Source: Burkholderiales bacterium (GTDB taxonomy: Bacteria > Pseudomonadota > Gammaproteobacteria > Burkholderiales > Casimicrobiaceae). Taken from it: DNA of 16,290 nt. Under the pieces are notes generated by a model. It saw nothing but the letters and a program-made list of their open reading frames with translations, did not search any database and was not told where the DNA came from. Both the position numbers and the translations under genes were made by a program. This document shows positions 1 through 6,846 of this stretch, in pieces. Every line of letters begins with the position of its first letter. The first letter of the stretch is position 1. The stretch is from NCBI GenBank assembly GCA_031277445.1, contig JAITMH010000167.1:1-16290 (forward strand), given 5' to 3'.

Positions 1-1305
1 GACATAGCTCCAAAGCGGATTGCCGCTTAGCGCAGCTATTAGCCCAAGCAAGCCGCCCGCCACCACAGCGGCGTGAACAAAACGTGGATTGAAGTTCCCT
101 TTTTTGTGAAGAAGCAAACCGATGCCTACCGGCATGACCACTCCGCAGGCGAATACACCATACGCCATCAACAGGAAACCCAGAATGTCCTTTCCCCACA
201 GGCTTAGGGCGGCTCCGGCAAGGCCGAGCACCAGAACACAAGCCCACTCCCGCCGTAGCGAAAGAGGCAAAGGCCGCGCAGCCCCAAAGCTTGAAGTCAC
301 CCCAACCGCTCTGCGCCGCAATGCCCCGAGCAAGTCAAAGCTGAGCACCGTGGCCGCTGTCACCAGACAAGTGTCAGCCGAGGAGACAATGGCGCTGATG
401 AGGGCAAAACTCACCACCAAGTGCATCCAAGTGGGCATGACTGTCAACACCGAAGTCAGCACTTCGTCTTGCGGCGTTTCAACTGGAATCAGCCCCTTGC
501 AGGAAAGACCCACGGCCACAATGAGAGTCGCACACAGCAAAAGACCCGCTGCGCCTACCAAGCCGCCGAGTCGGGCGCTTCGTTCGTCTTTGGCAGAAAG
601 GATGCGACCGAATAACATGGGGCAAACAACATAATTTGCGCCCACTATCAACAAGAAGTAGAGCAGCTTTGTTGGCGGAAAGTCCGCATTCACAGCCTCT
701 AGCCGCACAGAGCTGAGCCAGGAAGGATTATGCTGCGTCAACCAAACCAACATAGCGATTAGAGAGGAAAGAATGAGCAGGGCTTGAATGCGATCTATGC
801 GCATGATCGCCGATTGCCCACCAAGCGTGTGACCGCAGACCAACACCAGGCCTATCAGCAGACAAGGCAGAGGGGGAAGGCCGAGTAGCGAGCCGAGTAC
901 AAGGCTCAGGGCTGCAAACTGCGCTGCCAGAATGGCGATCCAGGCCACCACAATCACAACAGAGATGACCGGTCGTACCGACGACCCAAAAAAGGTTTCC
1001 ACCATGTGCGGCAGAGTGTAGGCACCGCTGGCGCGTACCTTGCGAGCCAAGGCCAGAGAAAGCAGCACAAGACCCACTGCTCCGGCCCCCAGCCACCAAA
1101 AGGCCGGCGTGCCTACCGCAAAGGCCATGCCGATCACGCCGATGGTCGCGGCTGCGCCCCCGCAGGAGACGAAGATTGAAAGGCCTACGCTCCAGGCACC
1201 GCTCTCTCGGTTGTTCACATAGAAGCCGTCGGGTGTGCGGTGGGCGGCAATGAGACCTACCCCAAAAATAAGCAAGGCGTAAAGAAAAAGAAGTGCGAAG
1301 GCCAT
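1..1305 (-). CDS. Sodium:solute symporter (SSS/SLC5 family), C-terminus cut by window edge
   Basis: This is a polytopic inner-membrane protein, read as 435 codons from an ATG and still open at base 1. It has many hydrophobic segments. Two stretches match SSS-family hallmarks: TLGGQSAIMRIDRIQA near residues 160-175 (the usual GG-x-AV-x-TD-x-x-Q region) and ISAIVSSADTCLVTAATVL near 303-321 (the usual MSTADS-like sodium-site helix). Members are typically 450-550 aa with about 13 helices and couple sodium entry to uptake of sugars, amino acids, vitamins or carboxylates. The substrate cannot be read from sequence. The start lies 16 bases after the bioDA stop on the same strand, so it is probably the last gene of the biotin operon. 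That suggests uptake of biotin or a precursor, by inference only. No good ribosome site precedes the ATG, so translation may be coupled. Family call is firm, role is open. Confidence 0.85.
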   Translation of the reverse strand, partial: MAFALLFLYALLIFGVGLIAAHRTPDGFYVNNRESGAWSVGLSIFVSCGGAAATIGVIGMAFAVGTPAFWWLGAGAVGLVLLSLALARKVRASGAYTLPHMVETFFGSSVRPVISVVIVVAWIAILAAQFAALSLVLGSLLGLPPLPCLLIGLVLVCGHTLGGQSAIMRIDRIQALLILSSLIAMLVWLTQHNPSWLSSVRLEAVNADFPPTKLLYFLLIVGANYVVCPMLFGRILSAKDERSARLGGLVGAAGLLLCATLIVAVGLSCKGLIPVETPQDEVLTSVLTVMPTWMHLVVSFALISAIVSSADTCLVTAATVLSFDLLGALRRRAVGVTSSFGAARPLPLSLRREWACVLVLGLAGAALSLWGKDILGFLLMAYGVFACGVVMPVGIGLLLHKKGNFNPRFVHAAVVAGGLLGLIAALSGNPLWSYV

Positions 1306-1321
1306 ATGTTTTTCTGTATCG

Positions 1322-3400
1322 TTATCGCCACGTTTCTTGAGCCAAGGCGCAATGGATGGCAGAGCAAAGGGTAGCGATATCGTCATCCGTAGCCACATAG
1401 GGCGGCATGAGATAAATCAGCTTGCCGAAAGGGCGTATCCACACACCCCGCGTTACGAAGAATGTTTGTAGTCGCTCCACGTTTATTTCACGCTCCATTT
1501 CCACCACTCCGATAGCGCCGAGAACGCGCACATCTGCCACACCCGGCTGATGGGCGCATCGGGAAAGTCCTTTCCGCAAGCCTGCTTCCAAGCGGGCTAC
1601 ATCCGCCCGCCAAGCCCCGCTTGCGATCAATTCCAGGCTTGCTTCTGCCACGGCGCAGGCCAGCGGGTTGGCCATAAAGGTTGGACCGTGCATAAATGCG
1701 CTGCCATTCTGCGAGACACCTTCGGCAACATTGCGCGTAGCGAGGGTTGCGGCGAGGGTCAGTACCCCGCCACTCAAGCCTTTGCCAAGACAGAGAATGT
1801 CCGGTTCTATGTCTGCATGTTCGCAGGCGAATAACTTGCCCGTTCGCCCGAAGCCTGTGGCGATTTCATCCAGAATGAGCAGGCAGCCGTGTTGCTGGCA
1901 CAGGGCATGTACGCGGCGCAGAAAGCCAGGGTGATAAAACCACATGCCACCCGCGCCCTGCACAATAGGTTCCAGAATAACTGCTGCCATGGAATCCGCA
2001 TGCGTGGTCAGCACCTCGGCAAAAGCCTGCTCTGAGGCGGGGTCGTAGGGCGCATCAAAACGGCACTCAGGCCGGGGAGCGAAAATTTGCGTTGGCAAGA
2101 TACCGGAAAAAAGCGAGTGCATGCCGTTTTCCGGGTCACAAACACTCATGGCTCCCAAGGTGTCGCCATGGTAGCCGCCCCGAATGGTTAGTATGCGGGT
2201 GCGCCGCGTTTCGCCCTTTGCCTGCCAATATTGCAGAGCCATCTTCAGGGCGACTTCCACGGCTACCGACCCTGAATCGGCGAAAAAGACATGCTCCAGC
2301 GCTGCCGGAACCATGTCCAGAAGCCTTCGGCCTAGACGTACAGCAGGCGCGTGGGTCAGCCCCCCGAACATGACGTGTGGCATTGTTTCCGCTTGGGCTT
2401 TTAGCGCCCGCATGAGCGCCGGATGCCGGTAGCCGTGAATGGCGCACCACCAGGAAGCCATGCCGTCAACAAGCTCGCGACCATTCTTGAGTCGGATGCG
2501 TGAACCACTGCTGCTCGCGGCCTCCCAGACCCGGGTGGGATGCAGCGCCGAAGTATAGGGATGCCAGAGGTGTTCCCGATCAAAGCGCAGGACATCCGTT
2601 TCGTCTGAGGTTTTCGGTGAAGCGCTTTGCCAAGCTCCCACGGCTTTGAGCGCCGGCGCCAATTCCCGTGCGGCTTGATCCCAAGCCACTTCCCGATCCG
2701 GGAGATCAGGCGCTTTCAAGTTTGGCAGATGCGACAGTTCAGCCAGACACGGTTTTTTGCCAAGGCTTGCCGTGATCAACGGGTTGTCTCGGCGGATGGT
2801 TTGCTCCAGTTCACTCCGCGCTTCTTGCGCTTCGGTCATGATAAAACCGGGGCAGGAGAGATTGCGGGAGTGCAATGCCTCCAGACTCAGCAAGGCATGG
2901 TTGACCGCTCCGAGCCTGTTGGTGGCCACGAGCAGAACAGGCCAGTCGAGTAGCGCGAGCAAATCGCCCAAGGTTTCCGACGCGCCAAGAGGGGTGAGCA
3001 AGCCGCCCGCGCCTTCAAGCAAAACCAGTTTTCGGCCAACTTCGGCATCGCCCCACTCCCGCACTGTCCTGTTGATTTCATTGGCCAAATTGTGCGCTGT
3101 CAACGCTTTGCCATCATATCGAGCCTCAAGCCGTGCGGCGAGATGGGGCGAGCAAGCGGCGGCAAATTGCAGCAAAGAGTGCGTGTCTGCACCGGGGGCA
3201 GCCTCGCGGCATAAGGCAAGATCAGGCGCTTGGAGATTGCCTTGGGCATCCGGGATGCTGCCTGTTTGTACCGGTTTGATTACCAGAGCGCGCAAACCTG
3301 AGGTCACGGCGGCACGAGCCAACGCAGCAGTCACCACAGTTTTGCCGACATCTGTGTCGGTGCCGACAATGCAAAAGCACAATACATTATCCGGCAACAT
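1322..3400 (-). CDS. bioDA: Bifunctional dethiobiotin synthetase / DAPA aminotransferase (BioD-BioA fusion)
   Basis: This is a 692-residue fusion catalysing two consecutive biotin steps in the cytoplasm: KAPA to DAPA (BioA half, PLP and S-adenosylmethionine) and DAPA to dethiobiotin (BioD half, ATP and CO2). The BioD part spans about residues 1-230, with P-loop GTDTDVGKT at 13-21 and LLEGAGGLLTPLG near 127-139. After a linker, the BioA part runs from about 270 to the end: HLWHPYTS (277-284), GMASWWCAIHGYRHP (313-327, the SAM-type signature), GYHGDT (409-414), LILDEIATGFGRTGK (508-522) and LCLGKG with the Schiff-base lysine K540. All catalytic motifs of both halves look intact. The start has AGGAG upstream and overlaps the end of bioB by 14 bases, implying translational coupling. 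The D-then-A order is the same as in the plant BIO3-BIO1 fusion. Fused BioDA proteins are also known in some bacteria, mainly anaerobes as I recall. Confidence 0.96.
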   Translation of the reverse strand: MLPDNVLCFCIVGTDTDVGKTVVTAALARAAVTSGLRALVIKPVQTGSIPDAQGNLQAPDLALCREAAPGADTHSLLQFAAACSPHLAARLEARYDGKALTAHNLANEINRTVREWGDAEVGRKLVLLEGAGGLLTPLGASETLGDLLALLDWPVLLVATNRLGAVNHALLSLEALHSRNLSCPGFIMTEAQEARSELEQTIRRDNPLITASLGKKPCLAELSHLPNLKAPDLPDREVAWDQAARELAPALKAVGAWQSASPKTSDETDVLRFDREHLWHPYTSALHPTRVWEAASSSGSRIRLKNGRELVDGMASWWCAIHGYRHPALMRALKAQAETMPHVMFGGLTHAPAVRLGRRLLDMVPAALEHVFFADSGSVAVEVALKMALQYWQAKGETRRTRILTIRGGYHGDTLGAMSVCDPENGMHSLFSGILPTQIFAPRPECRFDAPYDPASEQAFAEVLTTHADSMAAVILEPIVQGAGGMWFYHPGFLRRVHALCQQHGCLLILDEIATGFGRTGKLFACEHADIEPDILCLGKGLSGGVLTLAATLATRNVAEGVSQNGSAFMHGPTFMANPLACAVAEASLELIASGAWRADVARLEAGLRKGLSRCAHQPGVADVRVLGAIGVVEMEREINVERLQTFFVTRGVWIRPFGKLIYLMPPYVATDDDIATLCSAIHCALAQETWR

Positions 3401-4367
3401 GAGTTCTCCTGTCCAAGTCGGCCAAGTCGTGAGCCAGCGTCAGGTCGCGCTCAAAAGGGCTGCCTTTTTCGGTCAGGTAATCGCCGACCATCATGCCGTT
3501 GGCGCAAGAAAGCAAGCCGAGGCGATCCCATGCGCTGAGCGTGGTCGTTCGCCCACCGCAAATGACAATATCCCGTTCAGGGTGCATCAGGCGCAGCAGC
3601 GCCAGAATACCCAAGCCCTCAGTCGCGTTCAATGGAGGGGTTGATTCCAGAGGCGTTCCCGGGATGGGCATGAGAAAATTGACCGGAATGGAGTCCACCT
3701 GAAGTTCTTGCAGGGTTTGCGCCAACTCAATACGCTGCGCCCAGCTTTCTCCGAGACCAAAAAGACCACCCGAGCAAACGCGCAAACCAGCTTCCCTGGC
3801 GCAAAGTACGGTGTCGCAACGGGTTTGGTAGTCGTGCGTGCTGCAAATAGACGGGTAAAAACTGCGTGCGGTTTCAAGATTGTGATGGTAGCTGCTGAAT
3901 CCGGACTCCTTGAGTTTCCAAGCTCTTTCTGGCGTAAGCGTTCCCAGAGAAGCGCACAGTTCAATGTTGACCTCTTGCCGGATGCGACGAGCCGCTACGC
4001 AGACATGCTCAAAATCCCTTCTGCTCAAGCCTGCGCCGGCGGTAACAATGCCCATGCGTGTGATACCACGCTCAACCAGTTCGCGGGCGCGTCGAAGCAA
4101 CGCCTCCTCTGAAATCAGAGGGTAGGCCGGGGCATCGGTCTTGTGGTGGCGCGACTGGGCGCAGAAAGCGCAGTCTTCAGTACAGCGGCCAGATTTGGCA
4201 TTAATGATGCCACAGGTGAAACGCTTTGCACCGGAAGTGAGTCCGGCGATGGCGATTACCGTTGTGAGTCGTGAAGAAAAAAGAGGGATGAGCTTCAGAG
4301 CGTCTTCGGCTGAAAGCGCATGTCCGGCGAGAGCCGCGTTACATATGTCGTGTATCGGATCGGGCAT
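3387..4367 (-). CDS. bioB: Biotin synthase (radical SAM)
   Basis: BioB, 326 aa, inserts sulfur into dethiobiotin to make biotin. The radical-SAM cluster motif C-x3-C-x2-C is present as CTEDCAFC (C62, C66, C69). Residues matching the auxiliary-cluster ligands of E. coli BioB are C138 (ELCASLGTL), C198 (RVCSGGLFGLGE) and R273 (CGGRTTTL). The first E. coli ligand, C97 in RFCMGAAW, aligns with glycine 106 in RMGIVTAG. An extra cysteine, C175 in SICSTHDY, sits where E. coli has isoleucine. These features and YHHNLET resemble BioB of anaerobes such as clostridia. The ATG has AAGGA six bases upstream. The 3' end overlaps bioDA by 14 bases. It is the first gene of the bioB-bioDA-symporter run, downstream of bamD on the same strand but separated by 182 bases rich in inverted repeats. 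Confidence 0.96.
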   Translation of the reverse strand: MPDPIHDICNAALAGHALSAEDALKLIPLFSSRLTTVIAIAGLTSGAKRFTCGIINAKSGRCTEDCAFCAQSRHHKTDAPAYPLISEEALLRRARELVERGITRMGIVTAGAGLSRRDFEHVCVAARRIRQEVNIELCASLGTLTPERAWKLKESGFSSYHHNLETARSFYPSICSTHDYQTRCDTVLCAREAGLRVCSGGLFGLGESWAQRIELAQTLQELQVDSIPVNFLMPIPGTPLESTPPLNATEGLGILALLRLMHPERDIVICGGRTTTLSAWDRLGLLSCANGMMVGDYLTEKGSPFERDLTLAHDLADLDRRTHVAG

Positions 4368-4395
4368 ACGATTTCCTTGTAGAAAAAACGTCAGC

Positions 4396-4420
4396 GCCGT
4401 ATCAATTCCTCAAATACGGC
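4396..4420 (-). promoter_or_regulatory. Inverted repeat in bioB leader, followed by T-run
   Basis: Seven-base arms GCCGTAT and ATACGGC are separated by 11 bases, 28 bases upstream of the bioB ATG. In bioB sense the hairpin is followed, after seven bases, by six T (4388-4383) and then the ribosome site. It could be an operator for a biotin regulator or part of an attenuator. It does not match the BirA or BioR operator forms I know. Confidence 0.5.
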
Positions 4421-4443
4421 CTGCCTCAGATTAAGGGTTTTCT

Positions 4444-4462
4444 GCCTTCGGAAGTCGAAGGC
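4444..4462 (-). promoter_or_regulatory. Perfect 7-bp hairpin in bamD-bioB intergenic region
   Basis: Arms GCCTTCG and CGAAGGC flank a five-base loop. No T-run follows on either strand, so it is not a standard intrinsic terminator. On the bioB-sense strand the bases CGGCCT overlapping its 5' arm could instead pair with AGGCCG overlapping the 5' arm of the next hairpin, so the two structures may be mutually exclusive. Confidence 0.45.
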
Positions 4463-4500
4463 CGGACTGACACACTCGAACGATCCTAATCGCCCATGAA

Positions 4501-4531
4501 CGCAAAATTCGGAGTTTCAGCAAATTTTGCG
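4501..4531 (-). repeat. 9-bp inverted repeat just downstream of bamD
   Basis: Perfect nine-base arms CGCAAAATT and AATTTTGCG are separated by 13 bases, starting 18 bases after the bamD stop. The stem is A/T-rich and there is no T-run. It may protect the 3' end of the bamD messenger, act as a weak terminator, or bind a regulator of the biotin genes. The sequence does not decide. Confidence 0.5.
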
Positions 4532-4549
4532 AGAACGCATCTCAGATGT

Positions 4550-5341
4550 TTACCAAAACTTCCACCACGCTTTTCTCGGTCCACCGGTCAGCCATTCGCT
4601 GTCAGGGAAAGAGGCTTCGAGAATGCGGCGGGTATCGTTCGCCAGATCGGTAAGTCCCATTTTTTCATAGCTGTTGATCATCAACCACAGCGCTTCTTCG
4701 TTCGACGAGGTTTGGGGGAAGTTGGTCAGCGCCGCTTGTGCGCGGTTAACGGCGGCAAGATGAGCGCCGCGATTGTAGTAATACCGCGCAGCATGAACTT
4801 CGTACATTCCCATTGCGTTGGACAGATAAAGCATTCGCGTCTTGCTGTCTTCGGCGTAGCGGCTGTCCGGAAACTTTTCCGCCAACTCTTTGAAAGCGTC
4901 GAACGATTCGCGCATCGAGCGCGGGTCGCGTTCGGAAAGATCCAGCTCGTAAAGATAGCCCAGCAATCCCTGATCCTCGCGGAAATAAACCAGCCCTTTC
5001 AAGTAGTACGCGTAGTCGGTGCTGGGATGGTTTGGATGCATCCGAATGAAGCGGTCGCATTGTGCGATTGCCGCTTGCGTTTCGCCCAAGCGGTAATTGG
5101 CGTAGGCCGATTCGAGAATCGCCTGCTGGGCATAGCGCCCGTAGGGATAGCGCGCCTCCAGATTCTCGAACAACCGGATTGCCCGCAAATAATTGCCGTC
5201 GCTCATGGCGCCTCGCGCCGTCTGATAAATGCGCTCGGCAGACCAGCCCGCTGTCTCGCCATGAATGTCGGTAGTGCTGCAACCCGTCAGCGTCAGAAAG
5301 CAAACAAGCGCTAACGCCAGCACTTTGAAGGCGGTAAGCAT
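4550..5341 (-). CDS. bamD: Outer membrane protein assembly factor BamD (lipoprotein)
   Basis: A lipoprotein of the BAM complex, which folds beta-barrel proteins into the outer membrane. It is 263 aa from the chosen ATG. Residues 1-20 form a signal peptide ending in the lipobox LTGC, with C21 the lipidation site. The mature part is a run of TPR-like helical repeats (AERIYQTARGAMSDGNYLRAI, RYPYGRYAQQAILESAYANY, HPNHPSTDYAYYLKGL, FPDSRYAEDSKTRMLYL), typical of BamD. Upstream in-frame starts up to 5407 would place 22 residues before the signal peptide, so the internal ATG is preferred, although no clear ribosome site precedes it. It is divergent from rluD, the arrangement also seen in E. coli, with about 83 bases between the two starts. 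Confidence 0.95.
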   Translation of the reverse strand: MLTAFKVLALALVCFLTLTGCSTTDIHGETAGWSAERIYQTARGAMSDGNYLRAIRLFENLEARYPYGRYAQQAILESAYANYRLGETQAAIAQCDRFIRMHPNHPSTDYAYYLKGLVYFREDQGLLGYLYELDLSERDPRSMRESFDAFKELAEKFPDSRYAEDSKTRMLYLSNAMGMYEVHAARYYYNRGAHLAAVNRAQAALTNFPQTSSNEEALWLMINSYEKMGLTDLANDTRRILEASFPDSEWLTGGPRKAWWKFW

Positions 5342-5424
5342 CGGAGCAACCGTTGGCCGGTAAAAATTCGATAAAGGCGGCATCTGGAGTAACATCGGTG
5401 TTTTCATTTCGTGGACGAGCCTGC

Positions 5425-6396
5425 GTGAACTCCGGGCATTATACCTTTACGCCTTCCACCCTGAGCGTTCCCGAAGCGCTTTCCGGGCACCGGCTTGATC
5501 AGGCGCTGGCGGCGTTATTGCCACAGCATTCGCGCAGCCGCCTGAAACAGTGGATTGAGGCGGGTTACGTGCGGGTCGATGGCCGCGTACTGCCGCCAAA
5601 AACGCGGCTGGTCGGCGGGGAGCGGCTGGCCATCAGCGCGCCGCCGCCCGACGATCTGGAGGACGCGCCCCAGGCCATCGGGCTGACCGTCGTCCACGAG
5701 GACGACGCGCTGCTGGTCATTGACAAGCCCGCCGGACTGACCGTCCACCCTGGCGCCGGAAACCGCGACGGAACGCTGCTCAACGCATTGCTCCATTACG
5801 ACGCGGCGCTGGCGCAACTACCGCGTGCCGGGATCGTCCACCGGCTCGACAAGGACACCAGCGGCCTGATGGTCATCGCCCGCACCGAAACCGCGCATAC
5901 CGATCTGGTTCGCCAGTTACAGGCGCGTACCGTTAAACGCGAATACCGGGCGCTGGTGTTCGGCCATTTTGAGCGCGACGCCATCGTCGAAGCGCCGATC
6001 GGACGCCATCCGACGCGCCGCACCCAAATGGCGATCATCAGTCGTGGCAAACCGGCGCGTACACAAGTGTCGGTTGAAAAACGCTTCGGTTTTGCCACAC
6101 TGCTGCGCTGCACACTCGATACCGGTCGTACCCATCAGATCCGCGTTCACTTGACCGCGCTCGGTCATCCGCTGGTCGGTGATCCCGTTTACCGTGCTGC
6201 TGCGGGACGCTCATTTTCTGCTTCCAACGTGCCGGAAACCATCGCTACCGCACTGCGTGCGTTTCCGCGACAAGCGCTACACGCCTCACGCCTCGGACTG
6301 GAACATCCGGTCAGCCGGAAACCGATGCAATGGGCGTCGCCGTTGCCGGAAGATTTTGGTGATTTGTTGGGGTGTCTGGATCAGGGATCCGTTTGA
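5425..6396 (+). CDS. rluD: 23S rRNA pseudouridine synthase RluD
   Basis: Converts uridines in helix 69 of 23S rRNA (1911, 1915, 1917 in E. coli) to pseudouridine. The N-terminal S4 RNA-binding domain covers about residues 20-70 (HRLDQALAALLPQHSRSRLKQWI). The catalytic domain contains HRLDKDTSGLMVIAR with nucleophile D142, followed by DTGRTHQIRVHL. The chosen start is a GTG (323 aa) preceded by GGACGAG. A longer frame opens at 5353, but its first 24 residues lack family character and lie over the bamD promoter region. The family is certain. The RluD rather than RluC assignment rests on length, the S4 domain and the divergent bamD neighbour. Confidence 0.92.
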   Translation: MNSGHYTFTPSTLSVPEALSGHRLDQALAALLPQHSRSRLKQWIEAGYVRVDGRVLPPKTRLVGGERLAISAPPPDDLEDAPQAIGLTVVHEDDALLVIDKPAGLTVHPGAGNRDGTLLNALLHYDAALAQLPRAGIVHRLDKDTSGLMVIARTETAHTDLVRQLQARTVKREYRALVFGHFERDAIVEAPIGRHPTRRTQMAIISRGKPARTQVSVEKRFGFATLLRCTLDTGRTHQIRVHLTALGHPLVGDPVYRAAAGRSFSASNVPETIATALRAFPRQALHASRLGLEHPVSRKPMQWASPLPEDFGDLLGCLDQGSV

Positions 6397-6507
6397 CCTC
6401 ACGCGAAGGTGTGTTTTAAAGCCCCCTTTTCAAAGGGGGTGTCGGCGAAGCCGACGGGGGTTTGTCGTCGGAGCGCGGGCGTCTTGCCCGCAATAAATGC
6501 GTAAAAA

Positions 6508-6528
6508 GGGCGGGTTTGAAACCCGCCC
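6508..6528. repeat. Near-perfect 21-base palindrome
   Basis: Ten-base arms GGGCGGGTTT and AAACCCGCCC meet around a single central G. It is the strongest single palindrome in the gene-free stretch after rluD. A very similar motif is dispersed in other proteobacterial genomes, from general knowledge and not searched here. Confidence 0.75.
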
Positions 6529-6686
6529 CAAGGTTTGTTGTGGTGGATTGCGGTCTTCGACCTTATCCACCCTACGAGATCTGGACAAGCGAAGCGCCAC
6601 TGATTTGACGCCTGGATTGTTGGACTGCGCCGTTTTGCGGCTTGTCCAACCTACGCGCTTCGAAACTCCGCGTGAAACCAAAACGG

Positions 6687-6716
6687 CGTCATTGCGAGCG
6701 AAGCGAAGCAATCCAG
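6687..6716 (+). repeat. Dispersed intergenic repeat (CGTCATTGCGAGCGAAGC type)
   Basis: A 30-base block starting CGTCATTGCGAGCG and ending GAAGCAATCCAG. This wording recurs in many unrelated bacterial genomes as a short intergenic repeat. Its function is unknown and only one copy lies in the window. Confidence 0.65.
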
Positions 6717-6737
6717 AGGAACCCATCCCCATCCCAG

Positions 6738-6758
6738 CCTTCCCCTTGAAGGGGAAGG
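6738..6758. repeat. 21-base palindrome CCTTCCCCTT-g-AAGGGGAAGG
   Basis: Ten-base arms around a single central base. It lies directly after a CCCATCCCCATCCCAGC stretch, a combination common in dispersed bacterial intergenic repeats. Confidence 0.7.
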
Positions 6759-6808
6759 AGCTTCCATATTCTTCGCGGCTTCGCGCCTTCGCGTGAGATG
6801 ATGCTTTT

Positions 6809-6843
6809 CTGATCCCTGATTCCTGACCTCTGATACCTGATTG
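6809..6843 (-). repeat. 7-base tandem array (CTGATNC)5 abutting ispF
   Basis: Five consecutive units: CTGATCC, CTGATTC, CTGACCT, CTGATAC, CTGATTG (plus-strand reading). The array ends three bases before the complement of the ispF stop codon, so in ispF sense it follows the gene immediately. A closely related array forms the end of rluB at 10274-10335 in the same orientation relative to its gene. Confidence 0.85.
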
Positions 6844-6846
6844 CGG

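Larger units (their letters stand above)
6397..6846. repeat. Gene-free composite of dispersed repeats and palindromes
   Basis: No gene is supported in these 450 bases between rluD and ispF. At least seven palindromes of differing sequence and several fragments of repeats known in many bacterial genomes sit almost end to end. They are: CCCCCTTT/AAAGGGGG (6422-6439), GTCGGC/GCCGAC (6441-6455), GCGGGC/GCCCGC (6475-6491), GGGCGGGTTT/AAACCCGCCC (6508-6528), GGTGGAT/ATCCACC (6542-6571), GTTGGAC/GTCCAAC (6619-6650), an element starting CGTCATTGCGAGCGAAGCG (6687-6716), CCTTCCCCTT/AAGGGGAAGG (6738-6758), a CTTCGCGGC-type tandem (6771-6797) and the 7-base array at 6809-6843. The whole is bounded by a 12-base inverted repeat. 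The GC-rich hairpins just after rluD may also stop its transcription. Confidence 0.8.

Noticed and set aside
122..634. A 170-codon plus-strand frame in the first 640 bases
   Set aside because: Antisense to the symporter, and its R/T/P-rich composition fits a shadow.
728..1099. A 123-codon minus-strand frame within the symporter
   Set aside because: The overlapping minus frame from 1305 reads as a continuous SSS membrane protein with both family hallmarks. This one is an out-of-frame shadow.
2757..3644. A 295-codon open frame on the plus strand across bioDA and bioB
   Set aside because: Antisense to two genes with intact catalytic motifs. The translation has no recognisable fold or start signal.
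4444..4462. Intrinsic terminator of bamD
   Set aside because: The stem is good but is followed by AGAAAACCC in bamD sense, not a T-run, so a standard terminator is not supported.
4496..5314. A 272-codon open frame opposite bamD
   Set aside because: Antisense to BamD with its lipobox and TPR pattern. No motif is visible in the frame.
6398..6797. Intact insertion sequence bounded by the 12-base inverted repeat
   Set aside because: No transposase or remnant is readable inside and no target duplication is evident. Treated as repeats only.
6809..6843. CRISPR-like array
   Set aside because: The units are 7 bases in direct tandem without spacers, and no cas genes are present.
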